64,000 bases of DNA from a virus, in the IMG/VR virus record IMGVR_UViG_3300031521_000033, positions 1-64,000 of that record; one strand, 5' to 3'. The notes below the pieces were generated by a model. The model was not told the origin of the DNA. It did not search any database and was given only the letters and a program-made list of their open reading frames with translations. Positions 39,762 through 49,298 of this stretch are shown in pieces; position 1 is the first letter of the stretch, and each line of letters starts with the position of its first letter. The translations under genes and the position numbers were made by a program.

Positions 39762-40640
39762 CTATTTTGTTAATCTGATATCAAAATTATCTAATTTACC
39801 CTTTGATTTTAATATTTCCATTATTGTATTATAGCATACTTCTGGTGAATTTGCTTCATGTGAAATATGTGCTAAAAATATGATTCGTTTTTTAGTGTTG
39901 TCTAGTTCTGTTAATATATTTCCAGCTACCTTATTGCATAAATGCCCGGTATTGCTAACAATTCTATCTTTCAACTCTTGTGCATATGAACATTCATCTA
40001 ACACCACTGGATCATAATTTGATTCTAATACAATTACTTCCGACATATTTAACGACTCTTGAATTTCTTTTGTAATAAATCCTAAATCTGTAAATACGGA
40101 CACTGAAACATAATGTGAGCCACTTTCAATAAAATACCCACACGGACTTTCAGCATCGTGGGATGTTGATACCCCATAAAATGTAAGATCTCCTGCAAAT
40201 CCTACACATATCTGTTTTGAACTATCCTTCATTGATTTTAATTGGCCATATAATGATTCATCAATTTTTTCCTTTACTGCTTCTATTGTTCCCTCTTTTG
40301 ACCATACGGGCATTTTATATTTTTTCATTAACACAGGTAATGCTCTAATATGATCAATGTGTTCATGTGTAATTAAAATAGCTTCAATATCTTCAATGTT
40401 TACACCGAGTTCAGCTAATTTCTTTTTAACCTGAATTGTTGTAATCCCAACATCAACAAGGATCTTTGTACCTTCTATTTCGATATATGTGCAATTACCC
40501 TTGCTGCCACTTGCAAGTACTGCCACCCTTCCCCATTCTGCCTCATACAACTGACTATACGGTGGAACTTCATAATTTAATTTTGGTTTAATTTTTGCTA
40601 ATCTTTGCTTTTCACAAATTAACTGTAATAATTTTCTCAT
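39762..40640 (-). CDS. Metallo-beta-lactamase-fold hydrolase (YycJ/WalJ-like)
   Basis: 292 aa. After a 30-residue N-terminal extension: VLASGSKGNCTYIEIEG and the zinc motif THEHIDH (about residue 112), then STSHDAESPCGY and ESNYD. Close in layout to YycJ/WalJ-type phosphohydrolases, which include DNA 5' exonucleases linked to repair. Overlaps the clamp gene by 4 bases, so a DNA end-processing role beside the clamp is likely. Confidence 0.82.
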   Translation of the reverse strand: MRKLLQLICEKQRLAKIKPKLNYEVPPYSQLYEAEWGRVAVLASGSKGNCTYIEIEGTKILVDVGITTIQVKKKLAELGVNIEDIEAILITHEHIDHIRALPVLMKKYKMPVWSKEGTIEAVKEKIDESLYGQLKSMKDSSKQICVGFAGDLTFYGVSTSHDAESPCGYFIESGSHYVSVSVFTDLGFITKEIQESLNMSEVIVLESNYDPVVLDECSYAQELKDRIVSNTGHLCNKVAGNILTELDNTKKRIIFLAHISHEANSPEVCYNTIMEILKSKGKLDNFDIRLTK

Positions 40641-41707
40641 GCTGAATATTCTCCTGTGATAATTTTTACCTCATCATTGCAAAACACAATACTTCCTTTA
40701 AGTCCATATTCTACAATAACAGTATCAGAAACAATAGTAGAAAGAATTTGCTTAAGCTTATCAATAATGCCGACAAACTTAAAATCGACAGGGTTATTAG
40801 ACTCAATATAATTAATTTTTTCCTCACTCTTACCTTTACCATCTTCTATAACAACTCCACTACAATTAAATTTTAATGTTGCTGTGTTAATATCAAACTT
40901 TGACTTAAGGATCTGCATTCTTCTGATTGCCCCTGACAACTCACTCCTGCTTACTTTGCACATTGATGGGTAACTTATATCCAATACTGGTTTTACATCG
41001 TCAAATGGGAAGTCAGGTGCATACCCTTTGATATATACCATAAATGTATCTGTTGAATATAACAGACTATGGTCTTTTCCATATGCTAATGTGATATCAT
41101 CCTCTTTAAATCCTGTAACCAATCTAACTGTATCAGGTGTTAATGATAATTTGTTATCACATAAATGACTATAGCTAAGTGCAATATTACCACCATCACC
41201 TGTTACAACAGATCCATACCCTTGATAGTATGAATGTAATTTTCCTTCCCCAATTTGAGGACTTCCGACTGCAATTCCATTATACTTTAACGTCTTATCA
41301 TACTCAACTCTTTTAACAACTTCCTTTGATAAAAATCCTTCTTCATACTTAAACATAGGGTATTTAATTGGCTTGCCTGTTTCATCCGGTGGTAATTCAA
41401 TATTATATTTACCATTTGCCTTAACTGTTAGTACTAAATTTTCCGCTGTCAGCGTTACTTCATCTGTTGTAACTGTATTGATTAGTTTTTGAATTGTTTC
41501 AGTCTGTACAACACATTCCAGGCCGTCTTCAATTAATTCTTCCGTCTTTGAAATTACATAATTTGCACCGTCTGATCCCATAATTGATAACTTACCATTG
41601 CTTGCCTCCATTGCAATTAAAGCTGTTAATGGGTAAAGTTTATCCTGCTTGATTGATTTTGCCACTTGGTTTAACATGTTTCTTAAAATAGATGTCTTAA
41701 TTTTCAT
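40637..41707 (-). CDS. DNA polymerase sliding clamp (beta-like)
   Basis: 356 aa from ATG 41707 (AAAGGAG upstream). MKIKTSILRNMLNQVAKSI and LYPLTALIAMEASNGKLSIMGSDG-type text follow the start of the first clamp domain; three similar beta-alpha-beta-beta-beta domains can be traced, the last ending VKIITGEYSA. Length equals bacterial DnaN (about 365). The ring would tether the intein-containing family A polymerase and be loaded by the two phage loader subunits. Sequence identity to DnaN is low, so the call rests on length, fold pattern and context. Confidence 0.72.
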   Translation of the reverse strand: MKIKTSILRNMLNQVAKSIKQDKLYPLTALIAMEASNGKLSIMGSDGANYVISKTEELIEDGLECVVQTETIQKLINTVTTDEVTLTAENLVLTVKANGKYNIELPPDETGKPIKYPMFKYEEGFLSKEVVKRVEYDKTLKYNGIAVGSPQIGEGKLHSYYQGYGSVVTGDGGNIALSYSHLCDNKLSLTPDTVRLVTGFKEDDITLAYGKDHSLLYSTDTFMVYIKGYAPDFPFDDVKPVLDISYPSMCKVSRSELSGAIRRMQILKSKFDINTATLKFNCSGVVIEDGKGKSEEKINYIESNNPVDFKFVGIIDKLKQILSTIVSDTVIVEYGLKGSIVFCNDEVKIITGEYSA

Positions 41708-41966
41708 TTTTATTATCTCCTTTATCATATAATACACAATCTTTTGCTAAAAACTCATACGCATCTTTGAATCCATGCAATTGCGCATGTTGATGTAATA
41801 CCACATCGATGTGTTCCCCACATAATTTACAAATACAATTTTTTGGTAAAAATCTATCATCAAAAGTATACTCAGACTTATCACTATTGTTCGTTTTAAT
41901 ACCCATAAGACATTTCTCCCACTCCATTTCTTTTGCCAACTTGGCAGACTCTATTCCTCCACGCAT
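41697..41966 (-). CDS. Zinc-finger-like protein
   Basis: 89 aa. CICKLCGEHIDVVLHQHAQLHG provides two Cys and two His in a C2H2-like arrangement, similar to single-finger phage proteins of the Ros type. Lies between polymerase and clamp. Confidence 0.65.
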   Translation of the reverse strand: MRGGIESAKLAKEMEWEKCLMGIKTNNSDKSEYTFDDRFLPKNCICKLCGEHIDVVLHQHAQLHGFKDAYEFLAKDCVLYDKGDNKNEN

Positions 41967-41970
41967 AATT

Positions 41971-44900
41971 TTAATCCTCTTTTTTCAACTCTATTAATTT
42001 TCCACCTTCATCAAAAGTGTATTCTTGACCATACCATACGAAGCTATATACTGCATCACAGATCAATTGAGCTTTTAAATCATTACCAGCACTTACCATG
42101 CATTCCTCTAATATCTTACCAACTTCTTGTGCATGCTCAACTGGGCATTCCATAATAATTTCATCATAAATCTGTAATAACATATGTGCATCTAATTCTT
42201 TTAACCGCCGATCTCCAGCTATTGTCCTATTGTATACTGCAATCATAGCCTTTTTTGTTAAATCTGCTGCTGTACCCTGAATCGGCGAGTTGAAACTTTG
42301 ACGTGTTGCCTGTGCAATAAACCCACCATTTTGTCTAATATTAACATGCTTTGTTCTTGCTTGCCTAATAATTTCATCTTTTTCTTTGTATGATCTTGTT
42401 TGGCTTAATGCTGTTAAATATGATGCTTTAATCTCATCTGATACATTTTCACCAAATTCAAAATCAGGTAATTGAATATCAGGAAGTCTACGTTTTCTTC
42501 CAAAAAATGTTTCTACATATCCGTTTAGTTTTGCACTAATTACAACATTTTCTAAATATCTTGAAAGTTCAGGATAAGCTCTTAAAACTGCATCTTGTAT
42601 TTCTTGTGCCTTTTTATTATCAACATGTAATTCTTCTGCAATTGCCGGTATTCCTTTTCCATAGATGATGCCAAGGCAAACTTTTTTGGCTTTGTTTCTT
42701 CTGTCCTTGCCTTCTTTATATGTTGTCCCATCTGCATTCTTTTCAACACATTCTTCATACTTAAATCCAAATGCAATACTTGCTACTGCTGAATAAATGT
42801 CCTTCTTATCTGCAAATGCCTTTAACATTTTATGATCATCTGCAATTGATGCAACTGCCATCATTTCCTGTTGCGAAAAATCACACCCTACAAATATCAT
42901 TCCATCTGTTGCTTTAAACATTGTTCTAATTTCTTCATTGTGACTTGGAATATTACTCAGATTTGGTTTTTTACATGTAAACCTTCCTGTATTATGACAT
43001 ATAACAGAATTAGCTATAAAGCTGTGCGTATTTGGCACATGAAAATCATATACATCATTTGTTCCAGTCTCAATTTTTGTAACTGGTAAATAAATATAGT
43101 TACAATACTGTAATGGTTTATCCATTTTATTAGTTGACATTGCACATGCCTTTTTTGTTTCAATCACCCCTACTTCCGTTATAAATGTATTGTAGCTAAA
43201 CCTTGATATTGTTATTCTATTATATTTATATTCGTGATATTTACTGTCAGTTCTGTTTATAGCAGATAGTATACCATAATTTAGTAAAGACCCCTGTATA
43301 AATTTAGCCGTTACATCATCTGTTATACTTAATTTTAATCTGTTCCCACATAAAGAGCTATCAAGTGTACACCCCTTAATAAATGCCTTTATAACACTCC
43401 ATGGGGACATTCTAATTTCTTTACATACTTTTTTATTCCTTGCCCCATGTTTAATATAATCATCAAACCATGAAATACCTTTGCTAGATACATATGTTTC
43501 CATTGTTGTATTTGCCTTTATAGTTTTACCATTTATACCGAATACACTGTTAAATAAGTATTTAACCCTGTTAATTACATCAGGATCATCATTTGATATT
43601 CTTATAGTATATGATCCATTTGATGTTCTTATACTACCATCTGCATTGTACACACCAAGTAATTCTGCTAATTCTTCTGTCATCACACCTGGTTTACTTT
43701 TTGGTATTACTTTACTTCGTGTGGTGGGAATATATGATGATTTTGAAAGGTTTACATAGTTAGCTGGGAACTTTTTAAACCCAAATGGTATTTCAACCAA
43801 ATCACCAATTGTTAGATCCTTTAGTAGTCTGAACTTTCCGGTTGTATACAACTTCTTGTCATAATTTATTCCTCGGTTAGTATGTCTATTAGCTAGTGTA
43901 TACCCCGACACTCTAATAGGATGATGGGGCGTTCCCTCAATTGTAATTCCCATTCTTGTAGTTATTTTAATCGTATCTATACTACTAAATTTTATAACCT
44001 TTGATGCTACTTCATACTCACAATCCTTATTCACAATTATAGTGTCCGTTGATTTAAAGGTATTATCCTCCACATTGCCAACTATATCCGATATTTCCTC
44101 ATACCCCTTAGAGGTAATTACTAGACTTTCCCCCGTAATGCAGTCAGCACCTACCGTATTGTAATTACCATGTATTCGTCCGTCACCTGCTTTAGCATTT
44201 TCAATTAGTGGATCTATATATGTTCCAATTAATTTGCTAATTCCTCTAATATTTAAAATAGCCTTTGCAATTGGTATTTCTGGTATTGTTTCTAATACTT
44301 CCACACCCGTTGGTCTTGTCATTTTCTTTGTCTTTTTATCCCGGACTGGCTTTAATACTTTAAGAACATCATAAAACATTGTAGCCAATTGCTGTGGGCT
44401 TGCTGGATTTGGTGGATATTCAATATTGTTGTGCTTTGTCTGGCATTGATACATTTTAATTTCTGGTTCTAATTCCGCGCAGCATCTTAAATATTCTTCA
44501 TGGTATTTCTTACCAATATTATCATATTTAATCTTTAATTCATATGCCCTTGCTAAGTCTAATTCTATCCCTCTGTCCATCATTTCTGCTGTTGGTGTTA
44601 ATACTGGTATTTCAATATTATAGAATATATCACAAACCCTGTCCAGCTTTTGTTTAATACATTCTGGTGTTCCCTTTGTAAGATATGGAAGTTGAAATCC
44701 AAATAATTCAAATGTCATTTCAGCATCATGTGCCGCGTATGGATAGCCTGTTTCAATTGGTAACATTGGAAATGGGATACCATCAAATAATTCGCCAAAC
44801 TTGAATATGTCTGCTTTACCATTTAATATATATTTGTTATGTAAAAATTTTAACCCATGTTCATCTTCATTTTCATTTAACAATCTCGATGCAATATATG

Positions 44901-45438
44901 TATCCCAATAACATGGTAAAATAACTCCTACTTGATGTTTAATTACTCTTCTATCAAACATGTAATTATGCCAAATAATTTTAATATTTAAATCAACAAT
45001 CATTTGCATAGCCTTTTTTATATCTTTAATAGATATTTGATTATCTACTTTTGCTCCTGTAATATATGATACATGATTTATTGGAATATAGCAAGCAACT
45101 TGTGAAGGTGAATATAAACTTATTCCTGCAATAACATCTTTGAATACATCTAATCCGCTTGTTTCTGTATCCATTGCGATTATTTCATCTTTTGTCGCTC
45201 TATCTATATATTCAAATAATTCATTTGCATCTCTAATTACATAATACTTTGCTTTATACTCCGCAAGACTGCTTTCTACCATAGCTTTAATTCCGGCTAT
45301 CTTATCAATTAGTGAATTTCCACCCTTTAGTCTTACCTTTGCACCCATACTCTCAATATCTGACGTCTTGCTTAATAGTAAAGAATCCCTACTCGAACTA
45401 TTGGCTCTTGTAGGGATCTTAACACTAAATAGACTCAA
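41971..45438 (-). CDS. Family A DNA polymerase with 3'-5' exonuclease and an intein
   Basis: 1155 aa precursor; 771 aa after removal of the intein (residues 433-816). The exonuclease has MDTET at 89-93, WHNYMFDRR and YAAHDAEMTFELF. The polymerase has TGRFTCKKPNLSNIP directly after the intein, motif A VGCDFSQQEM, motif B KVCLGIIYGKGI and motif C QIYDEIIMECP. The usual motif A and C residues are slightly changed (Q-Q-E-M; Y-D-E), but the catalytic Asp residues remain. It is the main replicative polymerase candidate. The TTG start has only a weak ribosome site; a later start would shorten the N-terminus only. Confidence 0.93.
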   Translation of the reverse strand: MSLFSVKIPTRANSSSRDSLLLSKTSDIESMGAKVRLKGGNSLIDKIAGIKAMVESSLAEYKAKYYVIRDANELFEYIDRATKDEIIAMDTETSGLDVFKDVIAGISLYSPSQVACYIPINHVSYITGAKVDNQISIKDIKKAMQMIVDLNIKIIWHNYMFDRRVIKHQVGVILPCYWDTYIASRLLNENEDEHGLKFLHNKYILNGKADIFKFGELFDGIPFPMLPIETGYPYAAHDAEMTFELFGFQLPYLTKGTPECIKQKLDRVCDIFYNIEIPVLTPTAEMMDRGIELDLARAYELKIKYDNIGKKYHEEYLRCCAELEPEIKMYQCQTKHNNIEYPPNPASPQQLATMFYDVLKVLKPVRDKKTKKMTRPTGVEVLETIPEIPIAKAILNIRGISKLIGTYIDPLIENAKAGDGRIHGNYNTVGADCITGESLVITSKGYEEISDIVGNVEDNTFKSTDTIIVNKDCEYEVASKVIKFSSIDTIKITTRMGITIEGTPHHPIRVSGYTLANRHTNRGINYDKKLYTTGKFRLLKDLTIGDLVEIPFGFKKFPANYVNLSKSSYIPTTRSKVIPKSKPGVMTEELAELLGVYNADGSIRTSNGSYTIRISNDDPDVINRVKYLFNSVFGINGKTIKANTTMETYVSSKGISWFDDYIKHGARNKKVCKEIRMSPWSVIKAFIKGCTLDSSLCGNRLKLSITDDVTAKFIQGSLLNYGILSAINRTDSKYHEYKYNRITISRFSYNTFITEVGVIETKKACAMSTNKMDKPLQYCNYIYLPVTKIETGTNDVYDFHVPNTHSFIANSVICHNTGRFTCKKPNLSNIPSHNEEIRTMFKATDGMIFVGCDFSQQEMMAVASIADDHKMLKAFADKKDIYSAVASIAFGFKYEECVEKNADGTTYKEGKDRRNKAKKVCLGIIYGKGIPAIAEELHVDNKKAQEIQDAVLRAYPELSRYLENVVISAKLNGYVETFFGRKRRLPDIQLPDFEFGENVSDEIKASYLTALSQTRSYKEKDEIIRQARTKHVNIRQNGGFIAQATRQSFNSPIQGTAADLTKKAMIAVYNRTIAGDRRLKELDAHMLLQIYDEIIMECPVEHAQEVGKILEECMVSAGNDLKAQLICDAVYSFVWYGQEYTFDEGGKLIELKKED
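42991..44142 (-). other. Intein in DNA polymerase with DOD homing endonuclease
   Basis: 384 residues from Cys433 (CITGESLVI) to Asn816 (SVICHN), followed by Thr. Block B is GTPHHP; block F/G is VYDFHVPNTHSFIANSVICHN-like with the His-Asn end. LLGVYNADGS and FIKGCTLDSS are the two LAGLIDADG motifs. Insertion is exactly before the conserved TGR motif of the polymerase, so splicing is needed for activity. Confidence 0.92.
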
Positions 45439-45441
45439 ACT

Positions 45442-46302
45442 TTAAAAGTCTACCTTTGGAGTTGGTCTGTGTCTTGGTTGTACTTTTGTTTGTACAGGCG
45501 GTTGTTCAGGTGCTTTAGATGGAGGTTCAACTGCCGTTGCTGGTGGTGTTGCTGCAATTGGTTGTTTGGTCGGTTCTGATTTAACTTCTGTACTCGGTGC
45601 TACTGTTGCAGACGGAATTGAATTAAATGGCAAAAATCCCTGCTCGATATAACAATTCATTTGGTCTGCACTTGCATCCATCAATGTTGTTCCTAAAATT
45701 TCAGGTACTTCATATTGTACTAAAAGTGCTTCAATATCTTCTTTTGTTACCGGTGGGTAAGGTGTTCCATTTTCATCTGAATCACATGCATATAATTTGT
45801 ATGTAGTCTGCAAATCAGATCCAATACGTTCAATTTCAATTACTTTACCATATAAAGGTAAATTACGTTTTGCATATGGACTTAATTCATCTTTTACCCA
45901 ACCCATACCGCGTTCAAAATACTCATACTGATTGGTATTAATATTAACTAATTTTAAGAATACCTTTGCGTGTCTATGTCGACTATCCGATTTTCCATCT
46001 TCGCCTTTAAGGTGATTATATTCTTTACAAAATGGGCAATCATCGACGTGTCTGCCGTCCTCATTTAGACAATTTACTTCTTTCCAATATTTAACACCTT
46101 TTTTGTTCTCACATGGCACTTTATGAATGAAATATGCATCAACATCATCCACTGTAGCAGATAATAATCTAACTCGTGCGGTTTCATTTGATTTTTTTAG
46201 TGAAAAATATGGATAAAACTTAACTGGTGTACGTTCTGCACCGTCGTTTGCTTCTCTTGCTTCTTGATATGCCTGATATTGTCCAATATTAATTCTAGCC
46301 AT
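45442..46302 (-). CDS. Single-stranded DNA-binding protein (gp32-like)
   Basis: 286 aa. Core from TPVKFYPYFSLKKSNETARVRLL; CLNEDGRHVDDCPFC and a further His give a zinc-binding insert as in T4 gp32-type SSBs. The last 70 residues are Pro/Thr/Ala-rich and flexible; unlike classical SSBs the tail is not acidic. Located directly upstream of the polymerase. Confidence 0.75.
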   Translation of the reverse strand: MARINIGQYQAYQEAREANDGAERTPVKFYPYFSLKKSNETARVRLLSATVDDVDAYFIHKVPCENKKGVKYWKEVNCLNEDGRHVDDCPFCKEYNHLKGEDGKSDSRHRHAKVFLKLVNINTNQYEYFERGMGWVKDELSPYAKRNLPLYGKVIEIERIGSDLQTTYKLYACDSDENGTPYPPVTKEDIEALLVQYEVPEILGTTLMDASADQMNCYIEQGFLPFNSIPSATVAPSTEVKSEPTKQPIAATPPATAVEPPSKAPEQPPVQTKVQPRHRPTPKVDF

Positions 46303-46304
46303 TA

Positions 46305-46421
46305 TTATTTATCCCCTTTTCTGTGCGCTGGTGCTTTCAGCCGTTTCATTCTGTTTTCTTTTGCCATTTTTGCGAATACCTGTTTGATCATTACGTATGG
46401 TTTATTTACCATTGTTTTCAT
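46305..46421 (-). CDS. Small basic protein
   Basis: 38 aa (MKTMVNKPYVMIKQVFAKM...). AAAGG lies 9 bases upstream. Basic tail KRLKAPAHRKGDK. Unknown. Confidence 0.5.
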   Translation of the reverse strand: MKTMVNKPYVMIKQVFAKMAKENRMKRLKAPAHRKGDK

Positions 46422-46494
46422 TTTCATCATCCTTTTTCTTTTTATCATATGAGTTAATTAATGATTTCTTAATGTAGTTAATGCAATTGCTCAT
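46402..46494 (-). CDS. Very small charged protein (possible)
   Basis: 30 aa ending KKKKDDENENNGK. Overlaps the next gene by 20 bases in another frame; weak ribosome site. Confidence 0.38.
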   Translation of the reverse strand: MSNCINYIKKSLINSYDKKKKDDENENNGK

Positions 46495-46500
46495 CGCATC

Positions 46501-46644
46501 TTAATATCCGGCCCTATATGCTTTGCGATTTTTAAGATTTGGCTGATTAAAAATTTTAATCTGATGTTCTTCTAAGTCCTTAATCTGCGATTCTGCAACT
46601 AGATTTAATGTCTTTTGTAGCTCTAATGCTTCTGCTTCTTTCAT
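46501..46644 (-). CDS. Small hypothetical protein
   Basis: 47 aa (MKEAEALELQKTLNLVAES...). Helical, basic C-terminus. GAAGAGGTAAAATAACAT upstream. Confidence 0.52.
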   Translation of the reverse strand: MKEAEALELQKTLNLVAESQIKDLEEHQIKIFNQPNLKNRKAYRAGY

Positions 46645-46647
46645 ATG

Positions 46648-46824
46648 TTATTTTACCTCTTCCACTTCATCTATGCTAAATTCTGTAACAACACCTGCTC
46701 TGTCCATGATATCATCTGCACACATACTATTAAACTTATCTTCTGCATCATCTTCTGACTCTGCATCAATTTCAACACTTTCCCATGAACTTTCCATTTC
46801 AAAATAAACTTTAAATGTTTTCAA
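46648..46824 (-). CDS. Small acidic hypothetical protein
   Basis: 58 aa from a TTG (AAAGGTGG 7 bases upstream). FKVYFEMESSWESVEIDAES and AESEDDAEDKFNS: strand-strand-helix mini-protein like other phage proteins of this kind. Start overlaps previous stop. Confidence 0.6.
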   Translation of the reverse strand: MKTFKVYFEMESSWESVEIDAESEDDAEDKFNSMCADDIMDRAGVVTEFSIDEVEEVK

Positions 46825-47114
46825 TGTTTTACCACCTTTTCATATTTTTCTTTGAATTTTTCCGCTGGTACTACTGAAATATTTCCTTCATTATCTTTTA
46901 CAATATAATCATTCACTGCCACATGATATAATCCGTTACTATTTTCAAAAAATAGCTCACATGGTTCTCTTCCATCTGTACCTTTATCATAATATAATTG
47001 TCCTAATTCATGCAGTTGAACTGCCCAATCAGGTACATAATACCCATTCTTACCACGTAGATCACCATCATACTGGAATGTACTTACAAGTTCCTCTTTA
47101 CGTTTATAGATCAT
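46821..47114 (-). CDS. Conserved phage protein (VPDWAVQ type)
   Basis: 97 aa. STFQYDGDL, YVPDWAVQLHELGQLYYD, ELFF, HVAVNDYIVKDNEGNISVVP and FKEKYEKV match the order of a widely seen phage protein of unknown function. Confidence 0.72.
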   Translation of the reverse strand: MIYKRKEELVSTFQYDGDLRGKNGYYVPDWAVQLHELGQLYYDKGTDGREPCELFFENSNGLYHVAVNDYIVKDNEGNISVVPAEKFKEKYEKVVKH

Positions 47115-47142
47115 TTTATTTCCTCCTTTTCTCTACTCTTAT

Positions 47143-47171
47143 ATAATACCATTTTAAAACTACTTTGTCAA
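47143..47171 (-). promoter_or_regulatory. Promoter for the 47114-35709 operon
   Basis: TTGACA (47171-47166), 17 bases, TATTAT (47148-47143), TGG before the -10. No terminator is evident until after recA, so polymerase, clamp and recombinase may share this transcript. Confidence 0.8.
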
Positions 47172-47177
47172 CTGTTT

Positions 47178-48191
47178 TTATGAATCTTTATATTTTAATA
47201 AAAACTCAGGATTGATTGCCTTGAAACTGATTCGATCATACCGATTATTAGCACAGGTGTAGGTAATAGGTCTAATTACAAGTCCTTCACGTTGAATATC
47301 ACGTAATGCTGATTTTCCTGTTGCCATTTTCACAATACTGTCAATATCATTTGATAGTAAATACTGATCCTCTAAAATAGGCACTGTCCTTAATCTAAGT
47401 TTATCCATAAGTGATACAAATTGTTGATACTGCAGGTATTCTTGTGTGTCAATATTAAATACGTTGAAGAATCTGATGCTATACCCTTTAACATCATATT
47501 TATTTTTTTGAATGCCCTCCCCAATTAATTCCCCCTGCAGCATAATATTTGGTAATACATCATGTACACTCCATAATTTATCTTCGAAATCAAGTAATCT
47601 CGCGATATTCCAGTATAAATTATTTTCTGTTTCTTTTAAATCAATATTTCTACTGCATACTCCAAATACACCATCTTTAAGATAACATGTAAAACTTGTT
47701 CCATCTAATTTTTCGGTAACATAACATCTTACACCCTTGTTATCATTTAATAGTCGCTGCAAATTTTGTACTCGGGTTTCATCACTTTTTGGAATCCATT
47801 CTGGAAATAACCCTTTTGCTTCGCCTCTTAAATTAGCAGGTAATTTTGGTTCATATTTTGTTGCACCAATTATTTCAGTTACATCTTGATCTTCCATATA
47901 TTCCCCCGGCGGTAGAATACTGTCTGGAAACACAATCCCTTGACTAATTTGTTTCCGAAGTCTAATTGTTCTAATCCTTTGCATATTGCCTTGGCTGTTC
48001 TTTAAAAACTCAAACTCTGGTTTGTCTGGCATAATTGTATCTACTTCTGCATATACAACATCATCACCCACTTTGAATTGATCTTTTAATACAACTACAT
48101 GCCAACCAAGAATTGTTGCCACTTCAATTTTATCTGCCCCTTCAATTGGCTGAATATCTAGTACTCTTTGAATGCTCACTAAATTTCTCAT
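47178..48191 (-). CDS. RNA ligase (DraRnl/Rnl5-like)
   Basis: 337 aa. N-terminal OB-like part (LVSIQRVLDIQPIEGADKIEVATILGW), then a nucleotidyltransferase with motif I EKLDGTS (catalytic Lys161), later VCSRNIDL, LQGELIGEGIQ and REGLVIRP as motifs Ia, IIIa and IV-V. The N-terminal module before the ligase fold is typical of the Deinococcus RNA ligase group, which seals nicked RNA ends. In phages such enzymes counter host tRNA cleavage; here a phage tRNA is present. Confidence 0.85.
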   Translation of the reverse strand: MRNLVSIQRVLDIQPIEGADKIEVATILGWHVVVLKDQFKVGDDVVYAEVDTIMPDKPEFEFLKNSQGNMQRIRTIRLRKQISQGIVFPDSILPPGEYMEDQDVTEIIGATKYEPKLPANLRGEAKGLFPEWIPKSDETRVQNLQRLLNDNKGVRCYVTEKLDGTSFTCYLKDGVFGVCSRNIDLKETENNLYWNIARLLDFEDKLWSVHDVLPNIMLQGELIGEGIQKNKYDVKGYSIRFFNVFNIDTQEYLQYQQFVSLMDKLRLRTVPILEDQYLLSNDIDSIVKMATGKSALRDIQREGLVIRPITYTCANNRYDRISFKAINPEFLLKYKDS

Positions 48192-48650
48192 TTATTCATC
48201 CTCCCATTCCACGTCTGGATACTTGTTTTTAAGAAATTCAATATTGCTTCGCATATTTTTATACCACTGAATATCATAATCTTTCTGTTTTAATTCCTTA
48301 TTACTACGTACTTTTTCTAATTCTTCACGTACTAAAATTTTGTACTCATCTTCACAAAAACCTGTAATTGCCATAAATGCCTTTTTTGCATCCCTGTTAG
48401 TCAAAGACTGTAGAAATTCATCTCTATCAACTGGTTCATTTTCTATGTCGTTATCATCTTCTGAATGGTCTATTGTAATGTACATTGGATAAATACATAC
48501 ATTTTTTTCATTGTCCTCTACCACAATATATGAAATTGAATTTCCTTCCGGCAATCCAGAATATGTATCATAAATATGTGGAAAATGTACACCAATAAGC
48601 GTTTTTCCCTTTAGAGAACAATCACTACTCAATATAATAAGTTCTTTCAT
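48192..48650 (-). CDS. Hypothetical protein
   Basis: 152 aa (begins MKELIILSSDCSLKGK). Beta-rich first half, helical end. Adjacent to RNA ligase with no gap. Unknown. Confidence 0.65.
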   Translation of the reverse strand: MKELIILSSDCSLKGKTLIGVHFPHIYDTYSGLPEGNSISYIVVEDNEKNVCIYPMYITIDHSEDDNDIENEPVDRDEFLQSLTNRDAKKAFMAITGFCEDEYKILVREELEKVRSNKELKQKDYDIQWYKNMRSNIEFLKNKYPDVEWEDE

Positions 48651-48904
48651 TAATATCTACCTCCAATTTTAAAATGTTGTTGTATGCTATCCCTAATTAG
48701 CCTTTTAATTTCATCCTCGTTATCGTCAACGTATTCTTCAATATATACTGATAGCGGACCAAAATCAATTGCATTCCTAACTTGTTCTCTAAGTTCATCT
48801 TTAATTATTGATCTTATTGTATCATCATCAATCTCATTTGCAATCTTACTAAATCTTTCTGCAAGTGGTTTTAAAACAATATATTTTTCTGTTTGATTAT
48901 TCAT
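48650..48904 (-). CDS. Hypothetical acidic protein
   Basis: 84 aa, helical and acidic (begins MNNQTEKYIVLKPLAE). One-base overlap with the next gene. Confidence 0.63.
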   Translation of the reverse strand: MNNQTEKYIVLKPLAERFSKIANEIDDDTIRSIIKDELREQVRNAIDFGPLSVYIEEYVDDNEDEIKRLIRDSIQQHFKIGGRY

Positions 48905-49272
48905 TTTCTAATCTCCTTATACGTATTAATTGAAAGTGCAACACACGATTTCCATGGATATTTACAAATAATCTGTTCACATCTTGTTATTTCTTTGGCT
49001 TGTTCATCTTCATCAAGCTTATCAAAATTATCAATATCCCATATAAGACTATCTAATAATTCATCCCAATCATCGTGCCTAAAATAAATTGTCCCATCCT
49101 TTGTAAAATACTTATCTATATATACTGCTGCTATTTCTCCTCTGAGTTCCCCATGGGAGTCTTGTTCACTTGGAAACATTGGTATTACTTCAAGTTCTGG
49201 ATACTCTTTATTTAATTGTGCTAACTTTTCAATTAACACCTTCTGGTCCATAAGTTTATTCAATTTATTCAT
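48901..49272 (-). CDS. Hypothetical protein
   Basis: 123 aa from ATG 49272 (AAGGAAGGAGATAA upstream). LIEKLAQLNKEYPELEVIPMF, then a metal-poor alpha/beta fold with FRHDDWDELLDSLIWD. Resembles common phage proteins of unknown role. Confidence 0.65.
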   Translation of the reverse strand: MNKLNKLMDQKVLIEKLAQLNKEYPELEVIPMFPSEQDSHGELRGEIAAVYIDKYFTKDGTIYFRHDDWDELLDSLIWDIDNFDKLDEDEQAKEITRCEQIICKYPWKSCVALSINTYKEIRK

Positions 49273-49298
49273 TTTTATTATCTCCTTCCTTTTGTTAT

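Noticed and set aside
41971-45438. Alternative reading of the polymerase gene as two genes split by an insertion
   Set aside because: The frame is continuous through the insert and the insert has complete intein splicing motifs, so a single precursor is the simpler reading.
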